The notes beneath the pieces were generated by a model. It worked only from the letters and a program-made list of their open reading frames with translations, was not told the origin of the DNA and searched no databases. 64,000 nt of DNA from Pseudorhodoplanes sinuspersici (GTDB taxonomy: Bacteria; Pseudomonadota; Alphaproteobacteria; Rhizobiales; Xanthobacteraceae), in contig NZ_CP021112.1 of the NCBI RefSeq assembly GCF_002119765.1, positions 3,156,501 to 3,220,500 of the forward strand, read 5' to 3'. Shown here piece after piece: positions 8,748 through 17,938 of the stretch (positions are counted from its first letter, which is position 1; every line of letters begins with the position of its first letter). The translations under genes were made by a program, and so were the position numbers.

Positions 8748-8779
8748 AAAAAGCCGAGGGCATGCCCTCGGCTTTTTTT
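8748..8779. terminator. Bidirectional rho-independent terminator
   Basis: GCCGAGGGC (8753-8761) pairs perfectly with GCCCTCGGC across a short loop. An A-run lies before it and seven Ts after it (8773-8779), so it can end transcription of doxX on the plus strand and the DUF952 gene on the minus strand. The DUF952 stop codon lies in the T-run. Confidence 0.9.
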
Positions 8780-9119
8780 ATGCGAGCGGAGGAAAGACGT
8801 GCCGCCCATCATCGCCAAGCGGCAGCGGATCGACACACAGCACCTGTGCGACATCAAGTTTATCATACAGATGCGGAAACAGCGCACCGCCGCGTGACGG
8901 CTCCCATTTCAGTGCGTCGCCGAGAAGATCGGCGTCGATATGCAGCAGAACAAGATCGCGCTGACCCGCAAAATGCTTTGCCGCCGTTTCGACGACCTGC
9001 TGTGCGGTCGAGAAATGGATGTAGCCGTCCCTCAGATCGACTTCGGAGCCGGCGAAGACACCGGCTTCCTGCGCGTCCTGCCAGAGCGAGGCGGGAACAA
9101 TTTTGTAGATAATGGTCAT
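8778..9119 (-). CDS. DUF952 domain-containing protein
   Basis: 113 aa, the usual size. IIYKIVP at the start, VDLRDGYIHFSTAQQVVETA in the middle and EPSRGGALFPHLY towards the end are the conserved blocks of DUF952, a small ADP-ribosyltransferase-like fold of unknown function. It is cytoplasmic. It converges on doxX, sharing the terminator, and is separated from flbD by a palindromic repeat. Confidence 0.88.
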   Translation of the reverse strand: MTIIYKIVPASLWQDAQEAGVFAGSEVDLRDGYIHFSTAQQVVETAAKHFAGQRDLVLLHIDADLLGDALKWEPSRGGALFPHLYDKLDVAQVLCVDPLPLGDDGRHVFPPLA

Positions 9120-9130
9120 GATACGCCCTC

Positions 9131-9235
9131 GTGTCCCGGGCGCGGCGCGCCGCCGAGCCGGGACCCATGATGGTGTCGGTCCCGGTTCAGCATCGCAGCA
9201 CTGCGCTTTGCTTGTGCTGCGATGCGTCCGGGACG
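9131..9235. repeat. REP-like double-hairpin intergenic element
   Basis: Two nested inverted repeats share the motif GTCCCGG/CCGGGAC. The first hairpin spans 9133-9164. The second spans 9179-9234, with CATCGCAGCAC (9191-9201) pairing with GTGCTGCGATG (9214-9224) inside it. Elements of this form are frequent between genes in Bradyrhizobium-like genomes. It lies between flbD and the DUF952 gene. Confidence 0.75.
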
Positions 9236-9245
9236 CGAGACCGTA

Positions 9246-10616
9246 CTATCCCGCCATCCGCACGTCGCCGCCATGCGGCAGTGGCACCGCGACGCCGTCG
9301 CCGGCATATTCGTTCAGCTTGTTGCGCAATGTGCGGATCGAGATGCCGAGAATGTTGGCCGCATGGGTGCGGTTGCCGAGGCAATGTTTCAGGGTCTCGA
9401 GGATGAGATCGCGTTCGACATCGGCCACGGTGCGGCCGACGAAGGCGCGCGTCACCTGTTCGGCGGCAGCGGCGGCATGCGTCGCTGCGGCCGATTGTGG
9501 TGCGGCGTCCAGCCGCTGGCCATCCGGCGTCATCAGCGCATCGGGGCCGATTTCAACTCCGCTGGTGAGCAGCACTGCGCGATGCAGCGTGTTCTCCAAC
9601 TCACGCACATTGCCCGGCCAGGGATTGAGCGACAACGCCTTGCGTCCATCGTTCGACAGTGGCCGGGGCGGGAGGCCGTTGGCCTTTGAATATTTGTCGA
9701 TGAAGTGCTCGGCCAAGGCCAGCACATCCTGCGGCCGCTGCCGAAGCGGCGGGATTTTCAGGTTCACGACATTGAGCCGGAACAGGAGGTCTTCGCGAAA
9801 CGAGCCGTTGCGTGCCGCCTCGGCGAGATTGCGATTCGAGGTGGCGATGATGCGGATGTCGACCGGCACCGGCTTGGTGCCGCCGACTCTGTCGATCACA
9901 CGCTCCTGGATCGCGCGCAGCAGCTTGGCCTGCAGTCGCACATCCATTTCGGAGATTTCGTCGAGCAGCAGCGTGCCGCCATTGGCTTCCTCGAATTTGC
10001 CGATACGGCGTGCGACCGCTCCGGTGAAGGCGCCCTTCTCGTGCCCGAACAATTCCGATTCCAGCAGCGCTTCCGGAATGGCGGCGCAATTGACGCTGAT
10101 GAAATGTTTCTTGGCGCGCTTGGAGCGCGTGTGGACATAACGCGCCAGCACTTCCTTGCCGGTGCCGCTTTCGCCGGTGATCAGCACCGAGGCGTCGGAG
10201 CCGGCGATCTGCTGGGCGAGCTTGACCACGTGGCCCATGCTCTCGTCGCGCCAGACCATCTCGCGGTCGTCGTTGGCGACGGCGGCGAGCACGGCCGCGA
10301 TCATTTCCGGATCGGGCGGTAGCGGGATGTATTCCTTGGCGCCGGCGTGGATCGCAGCGACAGCGGCTTTGGCGTTATTCTCAATGCCGCAGGCGACGAT
10401 CGGTGCATGAATATGCTCGCTCGCGAGTTGCATCACGAGCGCCGCGATGTCGATCGCGACATCCACCATCAGAAGATCGGCGCCACGGCCTGAACGCAAC
10501 ACGGCCAACGCCTGATCGGCCGTATCCGCATGCATCACCGACGCGCCTTTATCCATCGCGTATTTGGTGGCGAGCGTCAGCTGACCCTTGAGTGTTCCAA
10601 CGATGAGCAGTCGCAT
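9246..10616 (-). CDS. flbD: FlbD, sigma-54-dependent flagellar transcription activator
   Basis: 456 aa. A receiver-like domain (~1-118) keeps the central Asp (LLMVDVAIDI) but lacks the usual acidic pair near the N-terminus, as FlbD does. The sigma-54 AAA+ domain (~125-360) has Walker A GESGTGKE, the GAFTGA sigma-54 contact loop, LLLDE Walker B and the FREDLLFRLNVV block. A Fis-type helix-turn-helix follows at ~410-450. FlbD activates late flagellar promoters and represses fliF in Caulobacter. The gene is last in the fliF-fliG-fliH-fliN-flbD order, as in Caulobacter, after a 117-bp gap. GGAG precedes the ATG. Confidence 0.93.
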   Translation of the reverse strand: MRLLIVGTLKGQLTLATKYAMDKGASVMHADTADQALAVLRSGRGADLLMVDVAIDIAALVMQLASEHIHAPIVACGIENNAKAAVAAIHAGAKEYIPLPPDPEMIAAVLAAVANDDREMVWRDESMGHVVKLAQQIAGSDASVLITGESGTGKEVLARYVHTRSKRAKKHFISVNCAAIPEALLESELFGHEKGAFTGAVARRIGKFEEANGGTLLLDEISEMDVRLQAKLLRAIQERVIDRVGGTKPVPVDIRIIATSNRNLAEAARNGSFREDLLFRLNVVNLKIPPLRQRPQDVLALAEHFIDKYSKANGLPPRPLSNDGRKALSLNPWPGNVRELENTLHRAVLLTSGVEIGPDALMTPDGQRLDAAPQSAAATHAAAAAEQVTRAFVGRTVADVERDLILETLKHCLGNRTHAANILGISIRTLRNKLNEYAGDGVAVPLPHGGDVRMAG

Positions 10617-10733
10617 GTTCTTGTTCTCCTTTCCAGCTCCCTAATGGGAGTGACGAAATGATGGATAGCGAACGGCAGTGTCGGCGCTTGTCTTGTTCTA
10701 TTCGCTATTCACTTTTCGCCACTCTCGTTCCGA

Positions 10734-11075
10734 TCATCGATCCGCTTTGATGATTTCCGTCATCGTCACGCCGAGCTTGTCTTCAACCAGAACGACTTCG
10801 CCGCGGGCGACGAGCCGGTTATTGACGTAAATATCGATCGCTTCACCGACCTTGCGGTCGAGCTCGAGCACAGCGCCCGGTCCAAGCCGCAGCAATTCGC
10901 TGACATCCATGCGCGAGCGGCCGAGCACGGCCGAGACCTGCACCGGAACGTCGAAGATGGCTTCGAGATCGGCGGCAGTCTTACCCGTATTCTCGGGCTC
11001 GCCGGCCGGCGAAAGACTCATGTCGATCGGCGGTGTTGCGCCGGGTTCGAGATTTGGATACGGCACGTCACTCAT
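10734..11075 (-). CDS. fliN: FliN, flagellar motor switch C-ring protein
   Basis: 113 aa. The first ~38 residues are a variable acidic and proline-rich tail. The rest is the SpoA/FliN fold, with IFDVPVQVSAVLGRS, LLRLGPGAVLELDR and a hydrophobic patch ending in VTMTEII. FliN sits at the base of the C-ring, where it binds FliH during export and takes part in rotor switching. Its ATG overlaps the fliH stop (ATGA), indicating translational coupling within the fliF operon. Confidence 0.94.
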   Translation of the reverse strand: MSDVPYPNLEPGATPPIDMSLSPAGEPENTGKTAADLEAIFDVPVQVSAVLGRSRMDVSELLRLGPGAVLELDRKVGEAIDIYVNNRLVARGEVVLVEDKLGVTMTEIIKADR

Positions 11076-11719
11076 TGCTTGCTGCCTTTCAACGAAATGT
11101 CGGAAGTCTCTCGCCGGGCCTGCACGAAGCGCCGGACCGTGTCTTCAATTTGCGCATCTGTTGCGGCGCGATCGCGGGTCATGCCGCCATCCGCCCATTC
11201 GATGCGGCAATCGCCGATGCCGATGTCGGGCTCCGCCAGGACAACAATGCGGCCATCGAAGCCGGTCTGGCGGGCGATTTCGGCAAGGCGCGTCTGGGCT
11301 TCGGCATAGAGTGTGTCATGAACGCGCACGACGACATGCGGCGTCGCCACGAGCTCGCGGAAACAGCCGGCGGCGAGCGCCTGGATCTCGGCGAAGGGCT
11401 CACGTTCGATCAAGGCGGAGGCGAGCTTGCGCCCGGTCGTCACCGCGACTTCGATCGCCTCGGCTTCGACACGTTGCTCGACGCCCGACAATCCTCGCGT
11501 CAGCGTGTTGAGCGAACGGGCGATATCCTCCATCGCGACGGCGAGCCGCCGGGCGGTTTCGCCCTGCGCTTCCTGCTGGCCGGCGCTGAAACCCTTGCGA
11601 TAGCCGCTTGTCTCGGCGTCTTCGAGCTTTGCCTGATGGTCGGCGAGCGGAATGGTGTTGGCGACCTTCGGTGCGTCGAAATCGATATCGAACAGGAATT
11701 TCGCGGGAGCGCTCATCAA
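11072..11719 (-). CDS. fliH: FliH/FlbE-like flagellar export regulator
   Basis: 215 aa. N-terminal [10 protein letters not shown], then a long helix rich in Gln, Glu and Ala ([20 protein letters not shown], ~45-75) and a C-terminal globular domain with WADGGMTRD. That matches the divergent alphaproteobacterial FliH (called FlbE in Caulobacter), which restrains the FliI ATPase and docks it on FliN. It overlaps fliG upstream and fliN downstream by 4 bp each. Sequence similarity in this family is low, so position in the operon is the main evidence. Confidence 0.82.
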   Translation of the reverse strand: MMSAPAKFLFDIDFDAPKVANTIPLADHQAKLEDAETSGYRKGFSAGQQEAQGETARRLAVAMEDIARSLNTLTRGLSGVEQRVEAEAIEVAVTTGRKLASALIEREPFAEIQALAAGCFRELVATPHVVVRVHDTLYAEAQTRLAEIARQTGFDGRIVVLAEPDIGIGDCRIEWADGGMTRDRAATDAQIEDTVRRFVQARRETSDISLKGSKQ

Positions 11720-12801
11720 TAGACAAGCTCCTCATCGCCGCGCTGCTTGGAAATGACGAGTTCGCCCTTCGCCGCCAAGTCCTTGGCCAGATTGACGAGC
11801 AGCACCTGGGCTTCGTCGACATCGCGCAGACGCACCGCGCCCAGCACGCTCATGTCGTCGGTCAGCATCTTGGCCGCGCGCGAGGACATGTTGGAGAAGA
11901 AGAACTGCCGCACGGCTTCGTTCGCGCCCTTGAGTGCGATGGCAAGCTTGTCCTTGTCGATATGGCGCATCAGCGTCTGTGCCGAGCCGGCGTCGAGCTT
12001 GATCAGGTCGTCGAAGGTGAACATCAGCGCCTTGATGCGTTCGGCGCTGTCGCGATTGTCTTCTTCCAGCGACGTGAGGAAGCGGGTTTCGGTCTGGCGG
12101 TCGAAATTATTGAAGATTTCCGCCATCACTTCGTGCGCATCGCGCCGGCGTGACTTGGAAATATTGGACATGAATTCGGTGCGTAGCGTCTGTTCGACGC
12201 GATCAATGACTTCTTTCTGGATGGCTTCCATCCGTAGCATGCGATTGACGACATCGAGCGCAATGTCTTCTGGAAGGATCGCCAGCACGCGGGCTGAATG
12301 TTCCGGTCGCAGCTTCGACAGCACGACGGCGATGGTCTGCGGATATTCGTTCTTCAGATAATTCGCCAGCACGTCTTCCTGGACGTTGGAGAGCTTCTCC
12401 CACATGTTGCGGCCGGCGGGGCCGCGGATTTCGTCCATGATGCCGCCGACGCGATCGGACGGCAGAAATTGGTTCAGCAGGCGTTCGGTGGCTTCGTAAT
12501 TGCCCATCAGTGAGCCGGAGGCGGACAACCGGCTGACGAATTCGAGCAGCAGGCCTTCGACGAGTTCGGCTTCAACGGTGCCGAGCGTCGACATCACGAT
12601 CGACAATTCGCGCAATTCGTCGTCGTCGAGCAATTCCCAGATCTTGCCGCCATATTGATCGCCGAGCGCGAGCATCAGCACGGCCGCGCGTTCAGGCCCC
12701 TTTAGATTGCGGCTCGGCTTTGTGCCTTCGCCTTGCCGGCCCGCCAGTGTGGCCATGACGGTGGCGATATCACCGCGGTTCTTTTCGGTAGCAGATGACA
12801 T
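11716..12801 (-). CDS. fliG: FliG, flagellar rotor switch protein
   Basis: 361 aa. N-terminal domain (~30-125, [15 protein letters not shown]), middle domain with the [11 protein letters not shown]-type motif (here [19 protein letters not shown]) and C-terminal torque domain (~250-350) with the charged segment [15 protein letters not shown]. FliG joins the MS-ring to the C-ring and interacts with the stator. It follows fliF with a 14-bp gap and overlaps fliH by 4 bp. The N-terminus has ~25 extra residues, common in this group. Confidence 0.96.
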   Translation of the reverse strand: MSSATEKNRGDIATVMATLAGRQGEGTKPSRNLKGPERAAVLMLALGDQYGGKIWELLDDDELRELSIVMSTLGTVEAELVEGLLLEFVSRLSASGSLMGNYEATERLLNQFLPSDRVGGIMDEIRGPAGRNMWEKLSNVQEDVLANYLKNEYPQTIAVVLSKLRPEHSARVLAILPEDIALDVVNRMLRMEAIQKEVIDRVEQTLRTEFMSNISKSRRRDAHEVMAEIFNNFDRQTETRFLTSLEEDNRDSAERIKALMFTFDDLIKLDAGSAQTLMRHIDKDKLAIALKGANEAVRQFFFSNMSSRAAKMLTDDMSVLGAVRLRDVDEAQVLLVNLAKDLAAKGELVISKQRGDEELVY

Positions 12802-12815
12802 TTCAATACGTCCGG

Positions 12816-14465
12816 TTACGCCGCTTCATGCAGCCATTGACGGATGATCGCGACGGTCTCGTGCGGATTGCGATCGGCGAGCTCGCCGACTTTCTGCACC
12901 GACTGGGCATGCACCTGGCCTTGAACCTGGGCGATATCGATCATGTTCGAGGTGTGATTGGAGATGGCGATGGCTTCGCCGCTGACGAGTTCGACACCCG
13001 GACTGCCGGCCGCGCCGGGCAGAAGGCCGCCAGTTACGGTGCCGTCAGAAAGCCGTGCCGGCTTGTCGGGCGTGACGATCTTGCGCACGAGCGGGCGTAC
13101 GACGAAGAACAACACGATCAGGCCGAGCAGGCTCATCACCGCCAGCTCGATACCGCGCATGATGTCTTCCTTGGTGAACTGCGCCAGATCCATCCAGCCT
13201 TTCGGCTCACTGATCAGGTTCTGCGGTGTTTCGGCGAAGCGCAGGTTGACGACTTCAACCTGGTCGCCGCGCTTCTGGTCGAAACCAATGGCTGAACGCA
13301 CCAGAGCGGCGATGCGATCCAGCTCTTCCTTTTCGCGCGGCGTGTAGATCGATTCGCCCTTGTCATTCTTTGCGTAGGTGCCGTCGACGAGGACGGCGAC
13401 AGAGATGCGGTTGACCCGGCCGCCCTCGATCACTTCGGTCTTTGTGGTGCGGGAAATCTCGTAATTGACGATTTCCTCGCTCTTGCGGTTGTCGCTCTTG
13501 TTGGCATTGTCCGCGCCGCCGGCTCCTTGACGGTTCTGACCGGCGCCCGGCAATTCATTGCCGACGGTGACCTGGCCGTCGCGTGCTTCCGTGGAGGCAA
13601 GCGTTTCCTCGCGTGTCTGGCTCGACCGCACCACGCGGCCTTCCGGATCGAACTTGTCGGTCGTCTGGGTGATGCGGTTGAAATCGAAGTCGGCGGTGAG
13701 CTGCACGCGCGCGCGGCCCGGTCCGACCACTGACGAGACGATATTGTCGATCTGCTCGCGCATCCGCCGCTCAAAGGCGACCTTGCGTTCATCGGCGCCG
13801 GTCCCGAGACCGCCCTCTTCGTCGGCGCCGTCGGCAAGAAGCCGGCCGGTTTCATCGACAACGGAGACCCGTGTGGGCTTGAGACCGTTGACGGCCGAGG
13901 CGGCGAGGTGACGGATCGCGCGGACCTGCTGAGCTTCAAGCCCGCCGCGCAATTTCAGCACGATTGAGGCCGACGGTTCCTGCCGCTCGCGTGAGAAGAG
14001 CGGGCGTTCCGGCAGGACCAGATGCACGCGCGCCGCGGCGACGCGATCGATGCTGCGGATGGTACGGGCAAGTTCGCCCTCCAACGCGCGCAGGTGATTG
14101 ATGTTCTGGACGAAGCTCGTGGCACCAAGCGAATCGGACTTGTCGAAGATTTCGTAGCCGACGCCGCCGCCCTTGGGCAGGCCGCTTTCGGCCAGCTTCA
14201 TGCGCAGGCGGGTGACCGCGTCCTTCGGGACGAGGATGATCGCACCGTCATTGCGCACCTGGTACGGGATCGCCTGGCGCTCCAGATCGCGGACGATGGC
14301 CGACGAATCCTCGAAGGTGAGGTCGGTAAAGAGCGGCGTCATCGGCACGGCTGTGACCCGTAGAATGATGAAGCCGAAAAAGCCGACCAGCGCGACCGCG
14401 ACGGCGGCCATTGCCATGACGCGCGTAGCGCCTAACGTTTTGATGAAATCGACCAGACCTTGCAC
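12816..14465 (-). CDS. fliF: FliF, flagellar MS-ring protein
   Basis: 549 aa. A first membrane segment at ~18-40 is followed by the ring-building YscJ/FliF domain (~45-215, with [18 protein letters not shown]), a long periplasmic region containing a Gly/Asn-rich stretch, a second membrane segment (~435-455) and a C-terminal tail that binds FliG. It is the first gene of the operon. The upstream region contains a GTTAAC palindrome consistent with CtrA control, as known for the Caulobacter fliF promoter. Confidence 0.96.
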   Translation of the reverse strand: MQGLVDFIKTLGATRVMAMAAVAVALVGFFGFIILRVTAVPMTPLFTDLTFEDSSAIVRDLERQAIPYQVRNDGAIILVPKDAVTRLRMKLAESGLPKGGGVGYEIFDKSDSLGATSFVQNINHLRALEGELARTIRSIDRVAAARVHLVLPERPLFSRERQEPSASIVLKLRGGLEAQQVRAIRHLAASAVNGLKPTRVSVVDETGRLLADGADEEGGLGTGADERKVAFERRMREQIDNIVSSVVGPGRARVQLTADFDFNRITQTTDKFDPEGRVVRSSQTREETLASTEARDGQVTVGNELPGAGQNRQGAGGADNANKSDNRKSEEIVNYEISRTTKTEVIEGGRVNRISVAVLVDGTYAKNDKGESIYTPREKEELDRIAALVRSAIGFDQKRGDQVEVVNLRFAETPQNLISEPKGWMDLAQFTKEDIMRGIELAVMSLLGLIVLFFVVRPLVRKIVTPDKPARLSDGTVTGGLLPGAAGSPGVELVSGEAIAISNHTSNMIDIAQVQGQVHAQSVQKVGELADRNPHETVAIIRQWLHEAA

Positions 14466-14538
14466 CGATCAGTTCCCCCCGACGCGCCATCGCGCGCCTC
14501 AACCCGGCAATATTTGCCGCGTATATGGTTTCCAATCG

Positions 14539-14553
14539 GTTAACGCCGTTAAC
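14539..14553 (-). promoter_or_regulatory. Candidate CtrA-type site upstream of fliF
   Basis: GTTAACGCCGTTAAC, a palindrome of two GTTAAC arms, lies 74-88 bp before the fliF ATG. CtrA boxes are two TTAA half-sites; here the spacer is 5 bp rather than the canonical 7, so the match is imperfect. Control of class II flagellar genes such as fliF by CtrA is established in Caulobacter. Confidence 0.35.
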
Positions 14554-14582
14554 GTTTGTTAGCTTTTGCTGATCGAGGCATG

Positions 14583-14611
14583 AAAAAAGGCGGGTGATGA
14601 GCCCCCGCCTT
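14583..14611 (-). terminator. Rho-independent terminator of the small secreted protein gene
   Basis: AAGGCGGG pairs with CCCGCCTT (14587-14594 and 14604-14611). On the minus strand the stem is followed by a run of Ts (14583-14588), so it terminates the gene that ends at 14639 and insulates fliF. Confidence 0.8.
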
Positions 14612-14638
14612 CGTCCGTTCCGTGAGTATGCGTTGTCT

Positions 14639-15034
14639 TCAGTAGAAGCGGCTGCAAAATTGGTATCGGCCATTGCCGATGTCGGTGATGCAGGGGCCGC
14701 CCCGGCGGCGCGGTTTGGCATAGGACGCCTTGACCACACGCTTATAGACACGCGGCGCATAGGGATTTGGGACCCGTTTCCAGTAATAGCCCCGGACATA
14801 GACATACCTGTAGCCGCGGGGCGTGGAGTAGATCGGTTCGCGGAACGGGTAGCCCATGGTGGTGTCGACCGGGGTCCAGCGGCCGCCATTCGGCCAGACA
14901 TAGACCGGCACCGCCCTATAGCCCGGTGGCTCGATAAACCCGGCGGCGGCTCCAACGGCAAGCTGGCGAGCGGAGGCCGGGACAAGGGCCATCAAAAGGG
15001 TGGCGGCGGCAAAAATAACAGTCCTGAGGGTCAT
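14639..15034 (-). CDS. Small secreted Tyr/Arg-rich hypothetical protein
   Basis: 131 aa. Signal peptide ~1-22 (MTLRTVIFAAATLLMALVPA, cleavage after SAR). The mature part is rich in Tyr, Pro and Arg (RGYRYVYVRGYYWKRVPNPY) with two cysteines near the end (GPCITDIG, QFCSRFY). Such short basic, aromatic secreted proteins are common in Bradyrhizobium-like genomes and have no assigned role. The ATG at 15034 gives the signal peptide; the longer frame from 15103 does not. It has its own terminator and lies inside the flagellar block, but nothing ties it to motility. Confidence 0.72.
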   Translation of the reverse strand: MTLRTVIFAAATLLMALVPASARQLAVGAAAGFIEPPGYRAVPVYVWPNGGRWTPVDTTMGYPFREPIYSTPRGYRYVYVRGYYWKRVPNPYAPRVYKRVVKASYAKPRRRGGPCITDIGNGRYQFCSRFY

Positions 15035-15286
15035 GAGGCGCTCCAGACGAAATCCCGGCGAGTTTATCCGCCCAACTTCCAAACGGGAAGATGACATTGC
15101 CAAAGGAAAATGATCTCCTCCGACATTGCCAACGCTAGCGCCATGGGATGAACAAGCCGTTCTCGTAGGTGCGGAGGCGATGTGTGCCTTGAGCTGATGC
15201 CGGACACGATCGCCAAAGCAAATAACGCCGCCTCCGCGGGAGGCCGCGTCGCTATTCAGATTCCGCTAACAGACTTTAACGGGTCG

Positions 15287-15562
15287 TTACTGCCGATACT
15301 GCTGGATGCGCGTCGTGCGCAAACCGGCAAGGCCATGCTGCTCGATCGAGAACTGCCACGACAGAAATTCTTCAGTCGTCAGCGTATAACGCTGGCATGC
15401 TTCTTCCAGCGACAGGAGGCCGCCGCGAACGGCCGCAACGACTTCCGCTTTGCGGCGGATCACCCAACGCTTGGTCGAAGGCGGCGGTAAATCCGCAATC
15501 GTTAGCGGAGAACCGTCCGGCCCGATGACATATTTGACCCTCGGGCGATGAGGTTCGGTCAT
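15287..15562 (-). CDS. sciP: SciP, DUF1153 family CtrA-inhibitor protein
   Basis: 91 aa, almost the same length as Caulobacter SciP (~90 aa). It contains KYVIGPDGSPLTIADLPP followed by a helix-turn-helix, TKRWVIRRKAEVVAAVRGGL and EEACQRYTLTTEEFLSWQ, the DUF1153 signature. SciP binds DNA-bound CtrA and blocks recruitment of RNA polymerase, restricting CtrA target genes, including flagellar ones, to part of the cell cycle. It lies between flgD and the fliF operon. Two CtrA-like boxes precede it, consistent with the CtrA-SciP feedback loop known in Caulobacter. The ATG at 15562 was chosen by homology; a longer frame to 15679 would cover those boxes. Confidence 0.88.
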   Translation of the reverse strand: MTEPHRPRVKYVIGPDGSPLTIADLPPPSTKRWVIRRKAEVVAAVRGGLLSLEEACQRYTLTTEEFLSWQFSIEQHGLAGLRTTRIQQYRQ

Positions 15563-15615
15563 TGCTTCACTCACACACTCAACCGACAAACTCCCTGGAA
15601 TGTAGCGTCGGCCGC

Positions 15616-15630
15616 TTAAGATTTGCCTAA
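15616..15630 (-). promoter_or_regulatory. CtrA-like box, proximal (TTAA-N7-CTAA)
   Basis: TTAA at 15616-15619 and CTAA at 15627-15630, separated by 7 bp, 54-68 bp upstream of the sciP ATG. One base differs from the TTAA-N7-TTAA consensus. Confidence 0.5.
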
Positions 15631-15683
15631 GCGCAACACTCAAATCAGAAATGCTTGTCAACGAAATGTCGTGAAGCAACGTC

Positions 15684-15698
15684 TTAATCGCTTGTTAA
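15684..15698 (-). promoter_or_regulatory. CtrA box, distal, exact TTAA-N7-TTAA
   Basis: TTAATCGCTTGTTAA (15684-15698) is an exact match to the CtrA consensus. It lies 122-136 bp upstream of sciP, between sciP and flgD. With the proximal box it makes sciP a probable direct CtrA target. Confidence 0.65.
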
Positions 15699-15723
15699 GA
15701 TGCTGGTTGCGTTGCAATCTGAT

Positions 15724-16449
15724 TTACGAAGCAGGTGCCTCTGTTTCAGGCGTCTCTGGTTCAGGCTCCGGCGTCGGCGCGACATACCGAACAACGCGTT
15801 TGATCTTGTCGAGCGTGTAATCCTTGCCGGCAACATTCAAGACCGGTGGTGTTTTCGAGACATCGACTGAATCGACAACGCCCTGAACTTCGGTTGCGAC
15901 GGCGACGGTCTGGCCTGTCGCGTCCTTCGCGGTAATCGACATCTTGTAGTCGCCGTCGGGCTGCATCACGCCCGATGTATTGCGGCCATCCCACACGAAG
16001 TTCTGGACGCCGGCATTGAGAGAGAATGTGCCGGAATAAACGGTAGCGCCGACGGAATTGAGGATGTTGATCGTTGCTGTCGCGGGTTTCGAAGAATTGA
16101 AGCTCCAGCCTGCGCTGCCATTCTCGAGGCGGGAGGTTTCGCCATCGAGTGCAACGATGTGGCCGACAAATCCAAGCGCCTGCGTGGACTGTGCGCTCTG
16201 TTGCAGCGTGACGAGCGAAGCCAGTTGGTCGTTCCCTTTCAATTGCTGCTCGACCTGCGCGAACTGCACAAGCTGCTGGGTAAACTGATTGGTATCCAGC
16301 GGATCGAGCGGGTTCTGGTTCTTGAGCTGGGTCGTCAGCAATTGCAGGAAGGTGGTGAAGTTGTCGGCGAGCGACGTTGTCGCGGTGCTCTTGAGGCTGT
16401 CATTGATCGTGGTGGTGACGTTGTTGCCAATGCCGGATGTTGTTGCCAT
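15724..16449 (-). CDS. flgD: FlgD, flagellar hook-capping scaffold protein
   Basis: 241 aa. The N-terminal FlgD signature FTTFLQLLTTQLKNQNPLDP and TNQFTQQLVQFAQVEQQLK (~31-75) directs export. A FlgD Ig-like and Tudor pair follows (~90-215, with VWDGRNTSGVMQPDGDYKM). The C-terminal ~20 residues are a Pro/Glu tail. FlgD caps the growing hook and interacts with FliK in length control. It follows fliK by 17 bp, so the two form one operon. Confidence 0.95.
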   Translation of the reverse strand: MATTSGIGNNVTTTINDSLKSTATTSLADNFTTFLQLLTTQLKNQNPLDPLDTNQFTQQLVQFAQVEQQLKGNDQLASLVTLQQSAQSTQALGFVGHIVALDGETSRLENGSAGWSFNSSKPATATINILNSVGATVYSGTFSLNAGVQNFVWDGRNTSGVMQPDGDYKMSITAKDATGQTVAVATEVQGVVDSVDVSKTPPVLNVAGKDYTLDKIKRVVRYVAPTPEPEPETPETEAPAS

Positions 16450-16466
16450 TGTTGTTGTCCTTTATG

Positions 16467-17897
16467 TCACACGCGGATGTCGACGCCGCTGCGCCCGCCC
16501 AGCAGCCGTGCATAGCCGTTGGCTGCTTCGCTTGGTATGATGTCGCTCTCTGCAACGAGAGCCCGAACGCCACGCTGCGTATCGTCATTCTGGCGTTGCT
16601 GCGCGAAGCCCTGATCTCGCAACGAAAACTCGAGAGCATTGTCAGATGTCTTGAGACCGGCCTGCTGTAATGCGCGTTCGAGGGTCGATTGATCGCGGCG
16701 GAGAAGGTCGTAGGTGTCGGCCCGTTCGATCACGAGGCGTGAGGTGACGTTGCCGTCGCGATCGACATCGAGGCGGACGTCGATACGGCCGAGTTCCGGC
16801 GGATCGAGGCGGATCTCAAAACGCGAATTGCCAGCCTTGGCCTGTCCGGCGATTTCGACGGCGATCGCATTGACCGGGACCGCTTGAGCGGTCGTGACAG
16901 GTGATGCCTGCGGTGTCGCCGCCGTCGCTGCCGTCGCATGCGCGGGCATGTGGATCGGGACTTGCGACGCGGTATGGTCGGGAGCGAGCTTGGGCGCCGC
17001 CGCAAAGTCATCCGGCTTGAAGCCGTGCTCGGTCTTCAATTCCGGTTTGTCGGTATTGGTCTGAGCTTGAGCTGTTGCCGCGTTTTGAACGGCCGGCTGC
17101 TTTGCGTGTTTCGCTGCATCGTCCGGTGTTTCGGCTTGCGCTGTCACCGCGCCGGCTTCAGCGTCTGTGGTATCGTCAGCCGCGGTTTTTTCGGTTTTTG
17201 GAGCCATCTGCGCTTTGGCCTGCGGGGCGGCATTGGCTGCGGCGGCTTGTTGTCCAGGAACGGCCGGTGTCGTGGTGGAATCCGCCGTGGTTTCGGCAGG
17301 CGCTGCGGTTTCGCCTGTCGCATTGCTCTGCTGTTGCTGGCCCGGTGCCGCGTCCGGTGTGGCAGGTGCGGGGATTGCAGTCGGAGTTGGTGCGGCAGCG
17401 GTTGGAAGCGGCACAACCTCCGCCGGAACTGTCGGGCTTTCGACCGGCGCCGCGGTGACCGGCGCGGCCACAACCACGATGGCAGGTGCTACAGCGGTGA
17501 GGTCGACCAGCGGGACTGGAACAATGCCGGCCACAACCAGGGGGGCATCGGCTTCACTTTCGGTTGCCGGAGCGGATTCACTGACTGTTTTCGCGCTATT
17601 GCCTGTTTCGACCGTCTTTTCGGCGGAATCCTCCACAGTTTCCGCCACTTTAGCCTCGTTTCTGGTGGGTTCTGCGGGCGCAGGCTTGTCTGCCGGCGCT
17701 TCGCGGTCGATCCGGCGTGATGAGACGCGTTCGTGCCGCTCCGGCCGGCCCGTTTTGGGCATGTCATGACGCTCGGCCTGGCTTTCGATCAGATCGGCGA
17801 AGCCGCCCTCGGACTGGCCCATTTTCGATGATGCAGCGCGGGACGATGGCGATGGTCGGTTCAGCAAGGCGAATGCTTCTGATGCAACGCTGGTCAC
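16467..17897 (-). CDS. fliK: FliK, flagellar hook-length control protein
   Basis: 476 aa. About 300 residues of low-complexity Ala/Pro/Thr/Val sequence form the ruler region. They are followed by the conserved C-terminal Flg_hook domain (~340-440) with the signature RFEIRLDPPELGRIDVRLDV and the LERALQQAGL helix. FliK is exported and switches the export apparatus from hook to filament substrates. It is first in an operon with flgD, behind a sigma-54-type promoter. The lengthy repetitive stretch explains the long open frames on the opposite strand. Confidence 0.92.
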   Translation of the reverse strand: MTSVASEAFALLNRPSPSSRAASSKMGQSEGGFADLIESQAERHDMPKTGRPERHERVSSRRIDREAPADKPAPAEPTRNEAKVAETVEDSAEKTVETGNSAKTVSESAPATESEADAPLVVAGIVPVPLVDLTAVAPAIVVVAAPVTAAPVESPTVPAEVVPLPTAAAPTPTAIPAPATPDAAPGQQQQSNATGETAAPAETTADSTTTPAVPGQQAAAANAAPQAKAQMAPKTEKTAADDTTDAEAGAVTAQAETPDDAAKHAKQPAVQNAATAQAQTNTDKPELKTEHGFKPDDFAAAPKLAPDHTASQVPIHMPAHATAATAATPQASPVTTAQAVPVNAIAVEIAGQAKAGNSRFEIRLDPPELGRIDVRLDVDRDGNVTSRLVIERADTYDLLRRDQSTLERALQQAGLKTSDNALEFSLRDQGFAQQRQNDDTQRGVRALVAESDIIPSEAANGYARLLGGRSGVDIRV

Positions 17898-17938
17898 GCT
17901 TTGGCCTCCGGAATTTCTGATCGTTCAAAAGAAGGCGT

